DNA of 32,580 nt from Acidobacteriota bacterium (GTDB lineage Bacteria > Acidobacteriota > Terriglobia > Bryobacterales > Bryobacteraceae), in contig JAFDVU010000073.1 in assembly GCA_018268835.1 (NCBI GenBank), positions 1 through 32,580 on the forward strand, read 5' to 3'. Shown here piece after piece: positions 23,904 through 32,510 of this stretch. The position numbers and the translations under genes are program-made. The stretch's first letter is position 1; each line of letters opens with the position of its first letter. The notes under the pieces were generated by a model, which worked only from the letters and a program-made list of their open reading frames with translations, had not been told where the DNA came from and did no database searches.

Positions 23904-25973
23904 ATGCGTAGCATGGCACGCCACAAGTCAGCCTACGCCGCCGCGGTGACGATCGTTTGCGTGTTCGCTGCAATCGCCTTCCTGCTTCCGTTGCGCGGCA
24001 ACAGGGCCCCGCGTCCGAGGTATCGCCGGGTGCGTATTGGCGTGGACCAGGCGGCGCCGTACCAGAGCTGGGTGGAAGGTCGCGGCCCGGTCGGATTCAC
24101 GGTGGATGTACTCGACGAGGCCGCCCGCAAGCGGGGAGTCGAGCTGGAATGGACGTTCTGCCCGGAAGGGCCGCAGCGATCCCTGCGCGCGGGCAAGGTC
24201 GACCTCTGGCCGCTCGTGGCATTGAGTGCGGTGCGCGACGCCGGCTACCATGCGACCAGCCCGTGGCTGCAAAACGAGTACGCCATCATCTGGCGGACCG
24301 CCCGCGCGGCTACCCACGATGACGAGCCCGATTGGGTCGGACGCACCGTGTCCGTGACCGACCTGCCTCTCGGTATCAGGCTTGCCCGGCGGACTCTGCC
24401 GGGAAGCACGCTTGACCCGACTCCCAACCGTGCCGTGACGTTGCAGCATCTGTGCGCCGGTGTCAGTGACGGTGGATTCATGGAAGTCCGGCTGACAGAG
24501 GCCCTGCTGCTCGCGCGCCCGAGGGGATGCGAGGGCACGGACTTTCGTGTTCGGGTTCTTTCCGACCTGCAGCAACAGTTGGTGACTGCGTCCACGCTGA
24601 GTTTTCGGCCCGAAGCGGACGCGCTCCGTCAGGAGATCGGCACCATGTTCCAGGACGGCCGTTTTGCGCGCTACGTGGACCGGTGGTTCGTGTTCTCGAA
24701 CATCGAGGCAAACTCGCTGGTGCAACTCATCGAGCAGCGCCGGAGGAATATGTACGGCCTGGTCGTACTTGCCGTCATGGCGGTTCTCCTGCTCCTGCTC
24801 GGATGGATGTACCGGCGGGCGCGTGCGGCCACGCGGGCGGCCGGTAAGGCCAACCGGGCCAAAGACGAGTTCCTTGCCAATGTGAGCCACGAGATTCGTA
24901 CCCCCATGAACGGAGTGGTCGGGATGGCGGAACTGCTATTGGACACGCCGCTGAATCCGGAGCAACGCGAATACGCCTCCACCATAGTCGAATCCGCGCA
25001 ACTCCAACTGGTGATCCTGAACGATATTCTGGATTCGGCGAAGATCGACTCCGGCAGCCTCATCCTGGAAACCGTTGCGTTCTGTCCCTCCCACCTGTTG
25101 CGGGAAGTCTGGCGGAGCTTCCGCCCCCTGGCACTCAAGAAGGGCGTTCGTCTGGAACTTGAGATCGCCGGTAAAATGCCCACGGTACAGGGTGATCCGC
25201 TGCGCCTTCGTCAGGTCCTCACCAATCTCGTAAGCAATGCGGTGAAGTTCACCAAAGAGGGAGAAATCCGCTTGCGGATAGCGCGTGAGGGCGCGCATCC
25301 GGCCACGACCCTTGTCTTCTCCGTCACCGATACCGGCATCGGCATCGACCCTGCCGCGCGGGCCGCCATCTTCGACAGATTTACGCAGGCGGACTGCTCC
25401 ACCACCCGTCATTTCGGCGGGACCGGTCTCGGCCTCAGCATCTGCCGGGATCTGGTCGAATTGATGGGCGGAACGATTCAGGTCGACAGCACTCCAGGGA
25501 AGGGCAGCACGTTCTCTTTCTCCGTGCCCTTTCTGGTGGTGGAGAACGCCCCCGAAACAGTGGAATCCGGCGGAACGCTTGGAAAGTTGACGGCGCTGCA
25601 TCCCATCCTGGTGGTCGAAGACAATCCAGTCAATCAGAAGGTAACGGCGGCCATGCTGCGAAGCCTGGGCCTCTCCTCCGAACATGCGAATGACGGGGAT
25701 GAAGGCGTCAGAATGTGCCTCTCCCGGGAATACTCGGCGGTGCTCATGGACTGTCAGATGCCCGGCATGGACGGATTCGAGGCGACGCGCCGGATCCGTG
25801 CCTCGCGTCAAAGCACCGTGCCGATTATCGCCCTCACCGCCGCGGCGACCGCCAGAGATCGAAAACTGGCGCTCGATGCCGGCATGGATGATTTTCTCTC
25901 AAAGCCGGTTGACCGCGGTAAACTCGCCGGGTTGCTCGCCCGTTGGCTGGACCAGACCCGCACACTGTCGTGA
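23904..25973 (+). CDS. Hybrid histidine kinase with solute-binding-type sensor
   Basis: The 689-residue protein starts with a signal-anchor helix (about 10-32), then a periplasmic SBP_bac_3-like domain (about 45-272, with YRRVRIGVDQAAPYQSW and GKVDLWPLVALS), a membrane helix (about 280-302), HisKA with H329 (NVSHEIRTPMNG), the ATPase domain (DTGIGI, GTGLGLSI) and a receiver with D616 (LMDCQMPG). The layout is like BvgS-type and similar sensors of small amino-acid-like ligands. The receiver has no output domain, so a phosphotransfer partner is expected elsewhere. An in-frame ATG at 23913 is an equally good start. It may be a separate unit from the preceding operon. Confidence 0.93.
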   Translation: MRSMARHKSAYAAAVTIVCVFAAIAFLLPLRGNRAPRPRYRRVRIGVDQAAPYQSWVEGRGPVGFTVDVLDEAARKRGVELEWTFCPEGPQRSLRAGKVDLWPLVALSAVRDAGYHATSPWLQNEYAIIWRTARAATHDDEPDWVGRTVSVTDLPLGIRLARRTLPGSTLDPTPNRAVTLQHLCAGVSDGGFMEVRLTEALLLARPRGCEGTDFRVRVLSDLQQQLVTASTLSFRPEADALRQEIGTMFQDGRFARYVDRWFVFSNIEANSLVQLIEQRRRNMYGLVVLAVMAVLLLLLGWMYRRARAATRAAGKANRAKDEFLANVSHEIRTPMNGVVGMAELLLDTPLNPEQREYASTIVESAQLQLVILNDILDSAKIDSGSLILETVAFCPSHLLREVWRSFRPLALKKGVRLELEIAGKMPTVQGDPLRLRQVLTNLVSNAVKFTKEGEIRLRIAREGAHPATTLVFSVTDTGIGIDPAARAAIFDRFTQADCSTTRHFGGTGLGLSICRDLVELMGGTIQVDSTPGKGSTFSFSVPFLVVENAPETVESGGTLGKLTALHPILVVEDNPVNQKVTAAMLRSLGLSSEHANDGDEGVRMCLSREYSAVLMDCQMPGMDGFEATRRIRASRQSTVPIIALTAAATARDRKLALDAGMDDFLSKPVDRGKLAGLLARWLDQTRTLS

Positions 25974-26014
25974 TGGACCGATGGGATTACCGGAATCGGA
26001 CCGTGAAGGTTGGG

Positions 26015-26091
26015 TGGTGGGCGCTCGCGGGCTCGAACCGCGGACCTTCTGCTTGTAAGGCAGACGCTCTAACCAACTGAGCTAAGCGCCC
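26015..26091 (-). tRNA. tRNA-Val (anticodon UAC)
   Basis: On the - strand the cloverleaf is complete: acceptor GGGCGCT (26091-26085) with AGCGCCC (26025-26019), anticodon loop CTTACAA with anticodon UAC (complement of 26055-26057), GGTTCGAGC T-loop block, and an encoded 3' CCA (26017-26015). It reads GUN-type codons, mainly GUA. It is the only RNA gene found and is transcribed opposite to its neighbours. No integration scar was seen next to it. Confidence 0.97.
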
Positions 26092-26204
26092 ATCCGATCG
26101 ACGGGCCGCAACGAAACCCAAAGTACGCTACCTCTACGACGATAGCATGGTGCGCCGCGGCTTGCCGCGACGCTGCAACGCGCGCGCGCTCACCCGCCCG
26201 GTGT

Positions 26205-26210
26205 TACACT
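26205..26210 (+). promoter_or_regulatory. Possible -10 box of the GH30 gene
   Basis: TACACT at 26205-26210 ends 14 bases before the ATG, so the leader would be only about 8 bases. No Shine-Dalgarno sequence is present. No -35 is clear. Confidence 0.35.
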
Positions 26211-26224
26211 CCGGCCATCCCCCT

Positions 26225-27637
26225 ATGACCACGCTCCGCCGCGCCGCCGCCTGCATCGCCGCTTTCGCCCTCCTCGCCTGCCCGCTCCCGGCCCAAAAGA
26301 AGGGACAAGTCACCGTCTGGCTGACCACCCCCGACAAGTCCGCCCTCTTCGCCCGCCAGCCCGCCACCTTCCGCTTCTCCCGGTCCGCGCCCCGCGAACC
26401 CGCCATCGACGTGGACGACGCCCGTACCTTCCAGCCCATCGATGGCTTCGGCTTCGCACTCACCGGCGGCAGCGCCCAGCACCTCGTCCGCATGGACCCG
26501 CCCAGCCGCGCCGCCATCCTCCGCGAACTCTTCGCCACCGCCGGCAACGGCATCGGCGTGAGCTACCTCCGCGTCAGCATCGGCGCCTCCGACCTCAACG
26601 ACCACGTCTTTTCCTACGACGACCTCCCCGCCGGCGAATCCGACCCCACCCTCGCCCGCTTCGACCTCGGTCCCGACCGCGCCGACGTCATCCCCGTGCT
26701 CCGCGAGATCCTCCGCATCGATCCGCGGATCAAGACCCTCGGCTCGCCGTGGTCCGCGCCCGCGTGGATGAAAACCAACGGCGCGGTCAAGGGCGGGAGA
26801 CTCAAACCCGAATACTACGCCGCCTACGCGCAGTACTTCGTGAAGTACATCCGGGCGATGCGCGCCGCCGGCATCCGCATCGACGCCATCACCGTCCAGA
26901 ACGAACCGCTCAACGACAAGAACACCCCCAGCATGGTCATGCAGGCGCCGGAGCAGGCCGCGTTCATCCGCGACCACCTCGGACCGGCCTTCCGCGCCGC
27001 CGGCATCGCCACGAAAATCATCCTCTACGACCACAACTGCGACGTCCCCGAATACGCCATCTCCATCCTCGACGACGCCCGCGCCGCGCAGTTCGTCGAC
27101 GGCTCCGGCTTCCATCTCTACGGCGGGAAGATCGAGGCCATGACCGGCGTGCACAACGCGCATCCGGACAAGAACCTGTACTTCACCGAGCAGATGGTCA
27201 CCGGGTCGGTGGAGTCGCGCCCCTCCATCAACATCGCCTCACCCGTGCGCCGCCTCGTCATCGGCGCCACCCGCAACTGGAGCCGCAACGTGCTCCTGTG
27301 GAACCTCGCCGCCGATCCCCGCAATCAACCGCACACCGATAACGGCGGCTGCACCATGTGCCAGGGCGCCATCACCATCGACGGCAACGCCGTCTCCCGC
27401 AACCTCGCCTACTACGCCATCGCGCACGCCGCGAAGTTCGTGCGCCCCGGCTCCGTGCGCATCGCTTCCACCGATTCCGCCGCGCTCCCCAACGTCGCCT
27501 TCCGCGCCCCGGACGGCCGCCGCGTGCTCATCGTCGTCAACGCCGCGCAGGCGCCGGCGACATTTCAGATCCGCTTTCGCGGCAAAGCCGCCGCGGCCAC
27601 CCTCCCCGCCGGCGCCGCCGCTACCTGCGTCTGGTGA
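26225..27637 (+). CDS. Secreted glycoside hydrolase family 30 enzyme
   Basis: The 470-residue protein has a signal peptide (residues 1-23; L16-L17-A18-C19 could also be a lipobox) and a GH30-like catalytic domain: QPIDGFGFALTGGSA near the start, LGSPWSAPAWMKTNG in the middle, acid/base E227 in TVQNEPLN, and nucleophile E322 in YFTEQM. GH30 enzymes with this layout cleave beta-glucans, xylans or glucosylceramide; the exact linkage is not readable. A short beta-domain follows the barrel. The start is set at the signal peptide; an earlier in-frame ATG at 26147 has no ribosome binding site. It suggests growth on polysaccharides. Confidence 0.93.
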   Translation: MTTLRRAAACIAAFALLACPLPAQKKGQVTVWLTTPDKSALFARQPATFRFSRSAPREPAIDVDDARTFQPIDGFGFALTGGSAQHLVRMDPPSRAAILRELFATAGNGIGVSYLRVSIGASDLNDHVFSYDDLPAGESDPTLARFDLGPDRADVIPVLREILRIDPRIKTLGSPWSAPAWMKTNGAVKGGRLKPEYYAAYAQYFVKYIRAMRAAGIRIDAITVQNEPLNDKNTPSMVMQAPEQAAFIRDHLGPAFRAAGIATKIILYDHNCDVPEYAISILDDARAAQFVDGSGFHLYGGKIEAMTGVHNAHPDKNLYFTEQMVTGSVESRPSINIASPVRRLVIGATRNWSRNVLLWNLAADPRNQPHTDNGGCTMCQGAITIDGNAVSRNLAYYAIAHAAKFVRPGSVRIASTDSAALPNVAFRAPDGRRVLIVVNAAQAPATFQIRFRGKAAAATLPAGAAATCVW

Positions 27638-27650
27638 CCGGCGCCTGTGA

Positions 27651-27656
27651 TACGCT
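27651..27656 (+). promoter_or_regulatory. Extended -10 box before the helical protein gene
   Basis: TGATACGCT (27648-27656) contains an extended -10 (TG-N-TACGCT) whose end is 7 bases before the ATG at 27664. No Shine-Dalgarno sequence is seen, so translation may begin on a leaderless message. Confidence 0.45.
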
Positions 27657-27663
27657 TGCCCCA

Positions 27664-28749
27664 ATGCCCGGTAAATTCGACTTCGCTTTCGTTCAAACGC
27701 AGAATCTGAAACTGAAATTCTTCCCCGTCAATCAGGCCATCGTTACGTTTACTGTCACCGGCGACGACGACCCGCTCACCCTGCAGTTGATGCGCGACGC
27801 CTGCAGCGCCGAATTCGTCAAAACCCAGAAAAAGGTCAACGAATTCATCAAGGCGCGCAACGGCGAAATTTCGCGGCTCTCCTTCAACGATCGCCGCGCC
27901 AAAAAGCACGAGAAGCTTTTCGAATCCGGCAACCAGACCATCCAGAAATTCCTCGACGAATTCAAGCAGGCCGCCAACGGCGAACTCGAAGCCTTCGCCC
28001 GCAAGCAGTCGGTCAAGCAGCAGAAAATCGCCAACGCTCCCACTACCGGTTCGTTCCTGGTGAAATGGGGCATCTCCGTGGCGTGGACCCTGTACCAGGG
28101 CGGTAAGGGGCTGTTCGACGTGTTCGGCGGCGAAGGACCCGTCAAGATCTTCGATGGCATCAAGGGGTTCATGGAGGCATTGAACGACCTCATGGGCCTG
28201 CTCGAAAAACTGCGCGACCTCTTCGCCGACGAGAAGACCGTGAACCTCAAGGTCCGCGCCGCGCTCAAGAACCTGGCCTCCAAGAAGAGCTTCACGGAAG
28301 GCGATGTGAAGGTCCTCGAAGACCTGGTCCACCTCTACGAAGCCAAGGTCCTCGCGATGGAGGTCGCCTCCAAGAGTCTCTCGGCGAAGATCGCCCACGC
28401 GGTCACTGTCATTCCCCGCAACGGAATCAAACCCGAAGCGCAGAAGGAAGCCGAAACCGAACTGCACAACCTGCTCACCGGCCTGGTCAAGCTCCAGACC
28501 AACCTCAAGCCGGTGGAGAAACAGCTTCTCAAGTACCGCGCCTACCTGGGCGCCGCCAAACAACAGGCGAAGAAGGAGCCCTCCTCCTGGCTCTCGTGGG
28601 CTGCCGGCAAGGCCTACGATCTCAAAGAAGCCATCTTCGCCGGCTGGGAGTCCAAGTTCGACGAAGCCGCCAAGGAGTTGGCCGAGAAGGGCGTCGACGC
28701 CCTCATCAAGCGTTTCGCCGTCCCCGAAAACGTCGTCGTCAGCGTATAA
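27664..28749 (+). CDS. Helical protein of unknown function
   Basis: The 361-residue product is not one I recognise. A short beta-like N-terminus (about 1-35: KFDFAFVQTQNLKLKFF and IVTFTVTGDD) is followed by long, lysine- and glutamate-rich helices, and in the middle (about 138-190) a more hydrophobic stretch with FLVKWGISVAWTLYQGGKG and FMEALNDLMGLLEKLRDLF. There is no signal peptide and there are only one or two cysteines. Helices around a hydrophobic hairpin recall alpha-helical pore-forming toxins, but I see no specific motif and offer this only as a search idea. It lies between GH30 and the AmmeMemo genes and is separated from the latter by a hairpin. Confidence 0.8.
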   Translation: MPGKFDFAFVQTQNLKLKFFPVNQAIVTFTVTGDDDPLTLQLMRDACSAEFVKTQKKVNEFIKARNGEISRLSFNDRRAKKHEKLFESGNQTIQKFLDEFKQAANGELEAFARKQSVKQQKIANAPTTGSFLVKWGISVAWTLYQGGKGLFDVFGGEGPVKIFDGIKGFMEALNDLMGLLEKLRDLFADEKTVNLKVRAALKNLASKKSFTEGDVKVLEDLVHLYEAKVLAMEVASKSLSAKIAHAVTVIPRNGIKPEAQKEAETELHNLLTGLVKLQTNLKPVEKQLLKYRAYLGAAKQQAKKEPSSWLSWAAGKAYDLKEAIFAGWESKFDEAAKELAEKGVDALIKRFAVPENVVVSV

Positions 28750-28794
28750 CCAAACCGGGATTGCATTGCTTCGCCCGCGGGTCCAAACTAACAG

Positions 28795-28811
28795 GCGGAG
28801 GAACCCTCCGC
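28795..28811 (+). other. Hairpin between the helical protein and MEMO genes
   Basis: GCGGAGG-AAC-CCTCCGC is a perfect 7-base stem, 20 bases before the start of the next gene. Its stem sequence is nearly that of the hairpin at 18283-18301, so it may be a dispersed repeat. Confidence 0.5.
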
Positions 28812-28830
28812 GCAGGGCCCTCGCGCTTGC

Positions 28831-30279
28831 ATGGCTACCGTAAGCCACCATCGTTCTCCGCTGGCCGGCACCTGGTATCCCGAAGACGCCGCCGAACTCC
28901 GCGACCTGCTGGCCCTTTCGCGGGCGAACTCCGTCAGCCGCACCGGCTCGTTCCTCCGCCGCGGGGGCAGGGCATTCCTCGTGCCCCATGCCGCCCCCCT
29001 CTATTCCGGCACCGTCGCCGCCGCGACATACCGCCACGTCCAGGCCGCCGGCGCCGAACGCGTCATCATCCTCGGCTTCTCGCACCGCCGCCCCATCCAC
29101 GGTGTCAGCGTGCCCATCCTGGAGGACATCGAAACCCCGCTCGGCTCCGTCCCCGTCGACCGCGCCGCCGCCGGCGCGCTCGCCGCCGCGCCGCCCTTTC
29201 ACGCCGTGGCCGAACCCCTGGTCTGCGATCACTCGGTCGAAATCCAGATTCCCTTCCTGCAGACCTTCCTTCCCGGCGCCGCGATCGTGCCGCTCTACGT
29301 CGGCCACCTCACCGCCGACCAGCGCCGCGTCGCCGCCGCGCGCCTGCGCGAACACCTCGACGCGCGCACCATCCTCCTCGCCAGCTCCGATCTCACCCAC
29401 TTCGGCTACCAGTTCGATTACCTCCCCTTCGAGCCCGGCGAATCCACCGCCGACGATCTCCGCGCCTTGGATATGGGCGTGCTCGCCGCCGCCGGAAGCC
29501 TCGACGCGGATCTCTTCGCCCACCAGCTTTCCAACACCCGATCCACCGTCTGCGGTTCCGCGCCCATAGAACTCATGCTCGAGACCATCGCCGGTCTCGG
29601 CGAGGAACTGTACCAGGAAACCCTGGATTACGACACCTCCGGCGCCATCATGCGCGACTACCGCCACTCCGTGAGTTACGGCGCCGCGGGTTACTTTCCC
29701 GCCTCGGCGTGGTGGCTCGAACCCGCGGACCAGACCGCGCTGCTCGCCGCCGCGCGCTTCACCCTCGAGCCTTTCCTGCGCAACGGCCGGCGCCGCTTCG
29801 CCGCCGATCCCGGCGCCGGCGCCCTGAGCCAGCCGGGCCGCGCCTTCGTCAGCCTCTACGAACACGGTGAACTGCGCGGCTGCGTGGGTTGCTTCGAGTA
29901 TCCGCAGTCCCTCATCGAGATCGTCCCCCGGCTCGCCCTGGATGCGCTGGCCGACCGGCGCTTCGCGCGCGTCGCCGATCCCGACGGCGTGGAGATCGAG
30001 GTTCACGTGCTCACGCCGCCCCGGCGCATTGCCGACCCGCGCCAACTGCGCCCCGGCGAGCACGGTGCCTACCTGAAGTCCGGTGCGCGCCAGGGCCTGC
30101 TGCTGCCCGTGGTCGCCGAGCACCACGGCTTCTCGCGCAGCGAGTTTCTCAGGGCGCTGGCGCGCAAGGCCGGCCTGCCGGATACCGTCTACATGGGCGA
30201 GGGTTGGGAACTCTCGCTCTTCCGCGACCAGCGCTTCCAGGAAAACCGCGGTGCCGCGCCCCCGGACCGGCCCGCATGA
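28831..30279 (+). CDS. amrB: MEMO-AMMECR1 fusion (AmmeMemoRadiSam B and A)
   Basis: The 482-residue protein joins two usually separate families. The first part (about 1-270) is MEMO: VPHAAPLYSG with H53, DHSVEIQIPFLQ, LASSDLTHFG and VCGSAPIELML, which are the metal-binding-type positions in human MEMO1. The second part (about 295-475) is AMMECR1: LRGCVGC (348-354 with C351) and YMGEGWELSLF near the end. These two families and a radical SAM protein co-occur as the AmmeMemoRadiSam set, whose reaction is not established. The gene overlaps the radical SAM gene by ATGA, so a complex is likely. Human AMMECR1 is linked to a developmental disorder. Confidence 0.92.
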   Translation: MATVSHHRSPLAGTWYPEDAAELRDLLALSRANSVSRTGSFLRRGGRAFLVPHAAPLYSGTVAAATYRHVQAAGAERVIILGFSHRRPIHGVSVPILEDIETPLGSVPVDRAAAGALAAAPPFHAVAEPLVCDHSVEIQIPFLQTFLPGAAIVPLYVGHLTADQRRVAAARLREHLDARTILLASSDLTHFGYQFDYLPFEPGESTADDLRALDMGVLAAAGSLDADLFAHQLSNTRSTVCGSAPIELMLETIAGLGEELYQETLDYDTSGAIMRDYRHSVSYGAAGYFPASAWWLEPADQTALLAAARFTLEPFLRNGRRRFAADPGAGALSQPGRAFVSLYEHGELRGCVGCFEYPQSLIEIVPRLALDALADRRFARVADPDGVEIEVHVLTPPRRIADPRQLRPGEHGAYLKSGARQGLLLPVVAEHHGFSRSEFLRALARKAGLPDTVYMGEGWELSLFRDQRFQENRGAAPPDRPA

Positions 30280-31322
30280 GCACCCTGACCGAAACCCTGC
30301 TGCGCGAGGTCCGCGAAAGCGAGCTGTGCGAGACGCTCGACAATCGCCGCATCCGCTGCTTCGCCTGCGGCCACCTCTGCCCCATCTTTGACGGACAGGC
30401 CGGCGTCTGCAAAGTCCGCTTCAATCGCGGCGGCAGGCTCTTCGCCCCCTGGGGATACGTGCAGACCGTGCAGGTGGACCCCATCGAAAAGAAGCCGTTC
30501 TTCCACGTGCGCCCCGGCGCCGCCGCCCTCAGCTTCGGCATGCTCGGCTGCGACCTGCACTGTTCCTACTGCCAGAACTGGGTCACCAGCCAGGCCGTGC
30601 GCGACCCCGCCGCCGGCGCGCCGTTCGTCCGTGTCGCGCCGCCGGGCATGGTGCAGATGGCCCGGCGCGCCCGTGCGTCCGTGCTGGTCAGCACCTACAA
30701 CGAACCGCTCATCACCGCCGAGTGGGCCGCCGAACTCTTCCACGCCGCCCGCGCCGCCGGTCTGCTGACCGGCTTCGTCTCCAACGGCAACGCCACCCCG
30801 CGCGTGCTCGAATTTCTGCGCCCGTGTCTCGACCTCTACAAGGTCGATCTCAAGTCCTTCGACGACCGCCATTACCACGAACTCGGCGGCCGCCTTCAAC
30901 CCATCTTGGACAGCCTGCGGCTGATCCACGAGATGGGCTTCTGGCTGGAGGTGGTGACGCTGGTGATCCCCGGCTTCAACGATGGCAGCGGCGAAGTGGA
31001 ACGGATCGCCGCGTTCCTCACCGGCATCTCCCCGGACATCCCCTGGCACGTCACCGCCTTCCACCCGGACTACCGCATGACGGACCCGCCGCCGACCCCG
31101 CCCGAAACCCTCCTCCGCGCCGCCAGCATCGGCCGCTCCGCCGGACTGCGCTACGTCTACGCCGGCAATCTTCCGGGCCTCGCCGGCGATCTTGAAAACA
31201 CCCGCTGCCACCACTGCGATCTCACCCTCGTCGAACGCCGCGGCTACCGCATCGTCCGCAACCTGCTCGAAGGCTCCGGCGCCTGCCCCCGCTGCGCCAC
31301 CAAGATCCCCGGCATCTGGTGA
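30276..31322 (+). CDS. amrS: AmmeMemoRadiSam radical SAM enzyme
   Basis: The 348-residue protein has the radical SAM motif CX3CX2C at C92, C96 and C99 (MLGCDLHCSYC), an N-terminal cysteine group (RCFACGHLC and VCKVR), and a C-terminal zinc-ribbon-like pair CHHC...CPRC. The N-terminal and pyruvate-formate-lyase-activating-enzyme-like layout is characteristic of the radical SAM partner of MEMO/AMMECR1. Its start overlaps the MEMO-AMMECR1 stop (ATGA). It may act on a protein or cofactor bound to the fusion; the target is unknown. Confidence 0.93.
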   Translation: MSTLTETLLREVRESELCETLDNRRIRCFACGHLCPIFDGQAGVCKVRFNRGGRLFAPWGYVQTVQVDPIEKKPFFHVRPGAAALSFGMLGCDLHCSYCQNWVTSQAVRDPAAGAPFVRVAPPGMVQMARRARASVLVSTYNEPLITAEWAAELFHAARAAGLLTGFVSNGNATPRVLEFLRPCLDLYKVDLKSFDDRHYHELGGRLQPILDSLRLIHEMGFWLEVVTLVIPGFNDGSGEVERIAAFLTGISPDIPWHVTAFHPDYRMTDPPPTPPETLLRAASIGRSAGLRYVYAGNLPGLAGDLENTRCHHCDLTLVERRGYRIVRNLLEGSGACPRCATKIPGIW

Positions 31323-31733
31323 GTCGCGGGCCGCCCGGCCGCGGATCACGCAGTCGCCCTAGCCGCCGCAAGGCAATTTCATGAGGAGACCGCTTCGAGG
31401 AAGTTGCCGCGAAGCTGTGATCCGGCCCCCGCGCGTATAAATCCCATGCGTCGCGTGTCCTGCCCCGGGTTACCAGAGCGCGGGCATTTCCCGTCAAGTG
31501 ACGGCATGAGCACGGCATAAGGCATCCTGGCCGTACCCGTTCTCCGAGCCTCCGATCCGGGCGGAGCAGAAACCGCACTTCCCAGAAGCCGGCTTGGGGC
31601 CCGCGTGCGTTCACTTCACATCCTCGGGCGTTGGTACGGCCAAGTGGACCGACTCCGGCATGAGGGGTCCACGCTAAAACCCAGGCGTGCGATTCGACTA
31701 ACGCACCACGCGCCATTGTCGGAGAATAGAGGG
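31323..31733. other. Non-coding or unassigned stretch
   Basis: No convincing gene was found in these 411 bases. GGATCAC (31341-31347) and GTGATCC (31417-31423) form an inverted repeat with a wide loop. Around 31400 the composition starts to become less G+C-rich than the preceding genes. No promoter stands out. Confidence 0.4.
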
Positions 31734-32294
31734 GTGCTTACGCCTGAGCTTAAACAGTTTCGTGACCTGAGGTGCTCGGACTTCCAGCGCCATTCTGTAT
31801 GGGTCGGAGTACATAATCTGGACGTAGGAGAGCCTTGGTACGATGCCTCGGACGAGAGCACGTACCGCCCGCACACCGGACAACTGCCACTAGCTGCCGA
31901 GGGCGGTGATGTGCGCGTACGCGCACACTTCATAATCCGCGACGGTAGCAAATACCCAGGATTTATTCGAGCGGCCAGCCCAAAGTGGGACATACCACTA
32001 CGAAAAGGAATGGCGACGGAGCGCTCCCTCAGTGGGAACTCGCCCCGAGCGATAGTGGGCGTTCAACAGCCCCACATTTGCGTGAATCAAGAGCCATTCT
32101 ATTTTTGGGGAGGGGTTATGGGGATCCCGAAGGCGACGCGCCAGCGCTTTTATTCCGCCGTAGGGAAGCCCGCGGAAGCGATATTCCCGATCACATTCGC
32201 GGCAGAGCCCGGTCTTGCGACGGGCTTGACGGATGGCGAGGTGGAAGGATTTTACACGATGGTTCTCGGGCAGGCCCCACTGCTGGAATTGTAG
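31734..32294 (+). CDS. Unrecognised protein in a lower-G+C segment
   Basis: From the GTG at 31734 the product has 186 residues. It is compact and aromatic-rich: SVWVGVHNLDVGEPWYD, then a YRPHTGQLPL block, VRVRAHFIIRDGSKYPGFI, and near the end EPFYFWGG and an IFPITFAAEPGLATG stretch, which look like a folded beta-rich domain rather than random frame. I do not recognise the family. GGAG (31721-31724) precedes the start at 9 bases; an earlier GTG at 31605 would add a stretch that looks non-coding. Third codon positions and overall base use differ from the rest of the window, so it may have been gained by transfer. Confidence 0.6.
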   Translation: MLTPELKQFRDLRCSDFQRHSVWVGVHNLDVGEPWYDASDESTYRPHTGQLPLAAEGGDVRVRAHFIIRDGSKYPGFIRAASPKWDIPLRKGMATERSLSGNSPRAIVGVQQPHICVNQEPFYFWGGVMGIPKATRQRFYSAVGKPAEAIFPITFAAEPGLATGLTDGEVEGFYTMVLGQAPLLEL

Positions 32295-32510
32295 CTGAAG
32301 CCGCCCAGTTGGAGTCCGCTCGACAGCGGATCGGCCGTCATACTCGCGCGTACGACTCGAAAAACGTGCGGTTCTAAAATTCTGCCCCAGACCAAGTCCG
32401 CCTTCGAGGTCGACCCAGGACTCCTTCCGGACAACTGCGTACGGTTGCTACCGCCGTAGCGACCCGTTTGACGTGCCGCTCCAGGGACGCGAGTTACTAC
32501 CGGGAACCGA
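32295..32510. other. Unassigned intergenic stretch
   Basis: I see no credible gene, RNA or repeat in these 216 bases. The composition is intermediate. The short - strand frame at 32252-32434 overlaps the end of the upstream gene and looks like chance. Confidence 0.4.

Noticed and set aside
26015..26091. Integration site of a mobile element at the tRNA
   Set aside because: No integrase gene, and no second copy of the tRNA 3' end was seen nearby.
27565..30126. 853-codon open frame on the - strand
   Set aside because: It runs opposite to GH30, the helical protein and MEMO-AMMECR1 genes, all of which have family motifs or coherent codon use. Such long antisense frames are common in G+C-rich DNA.
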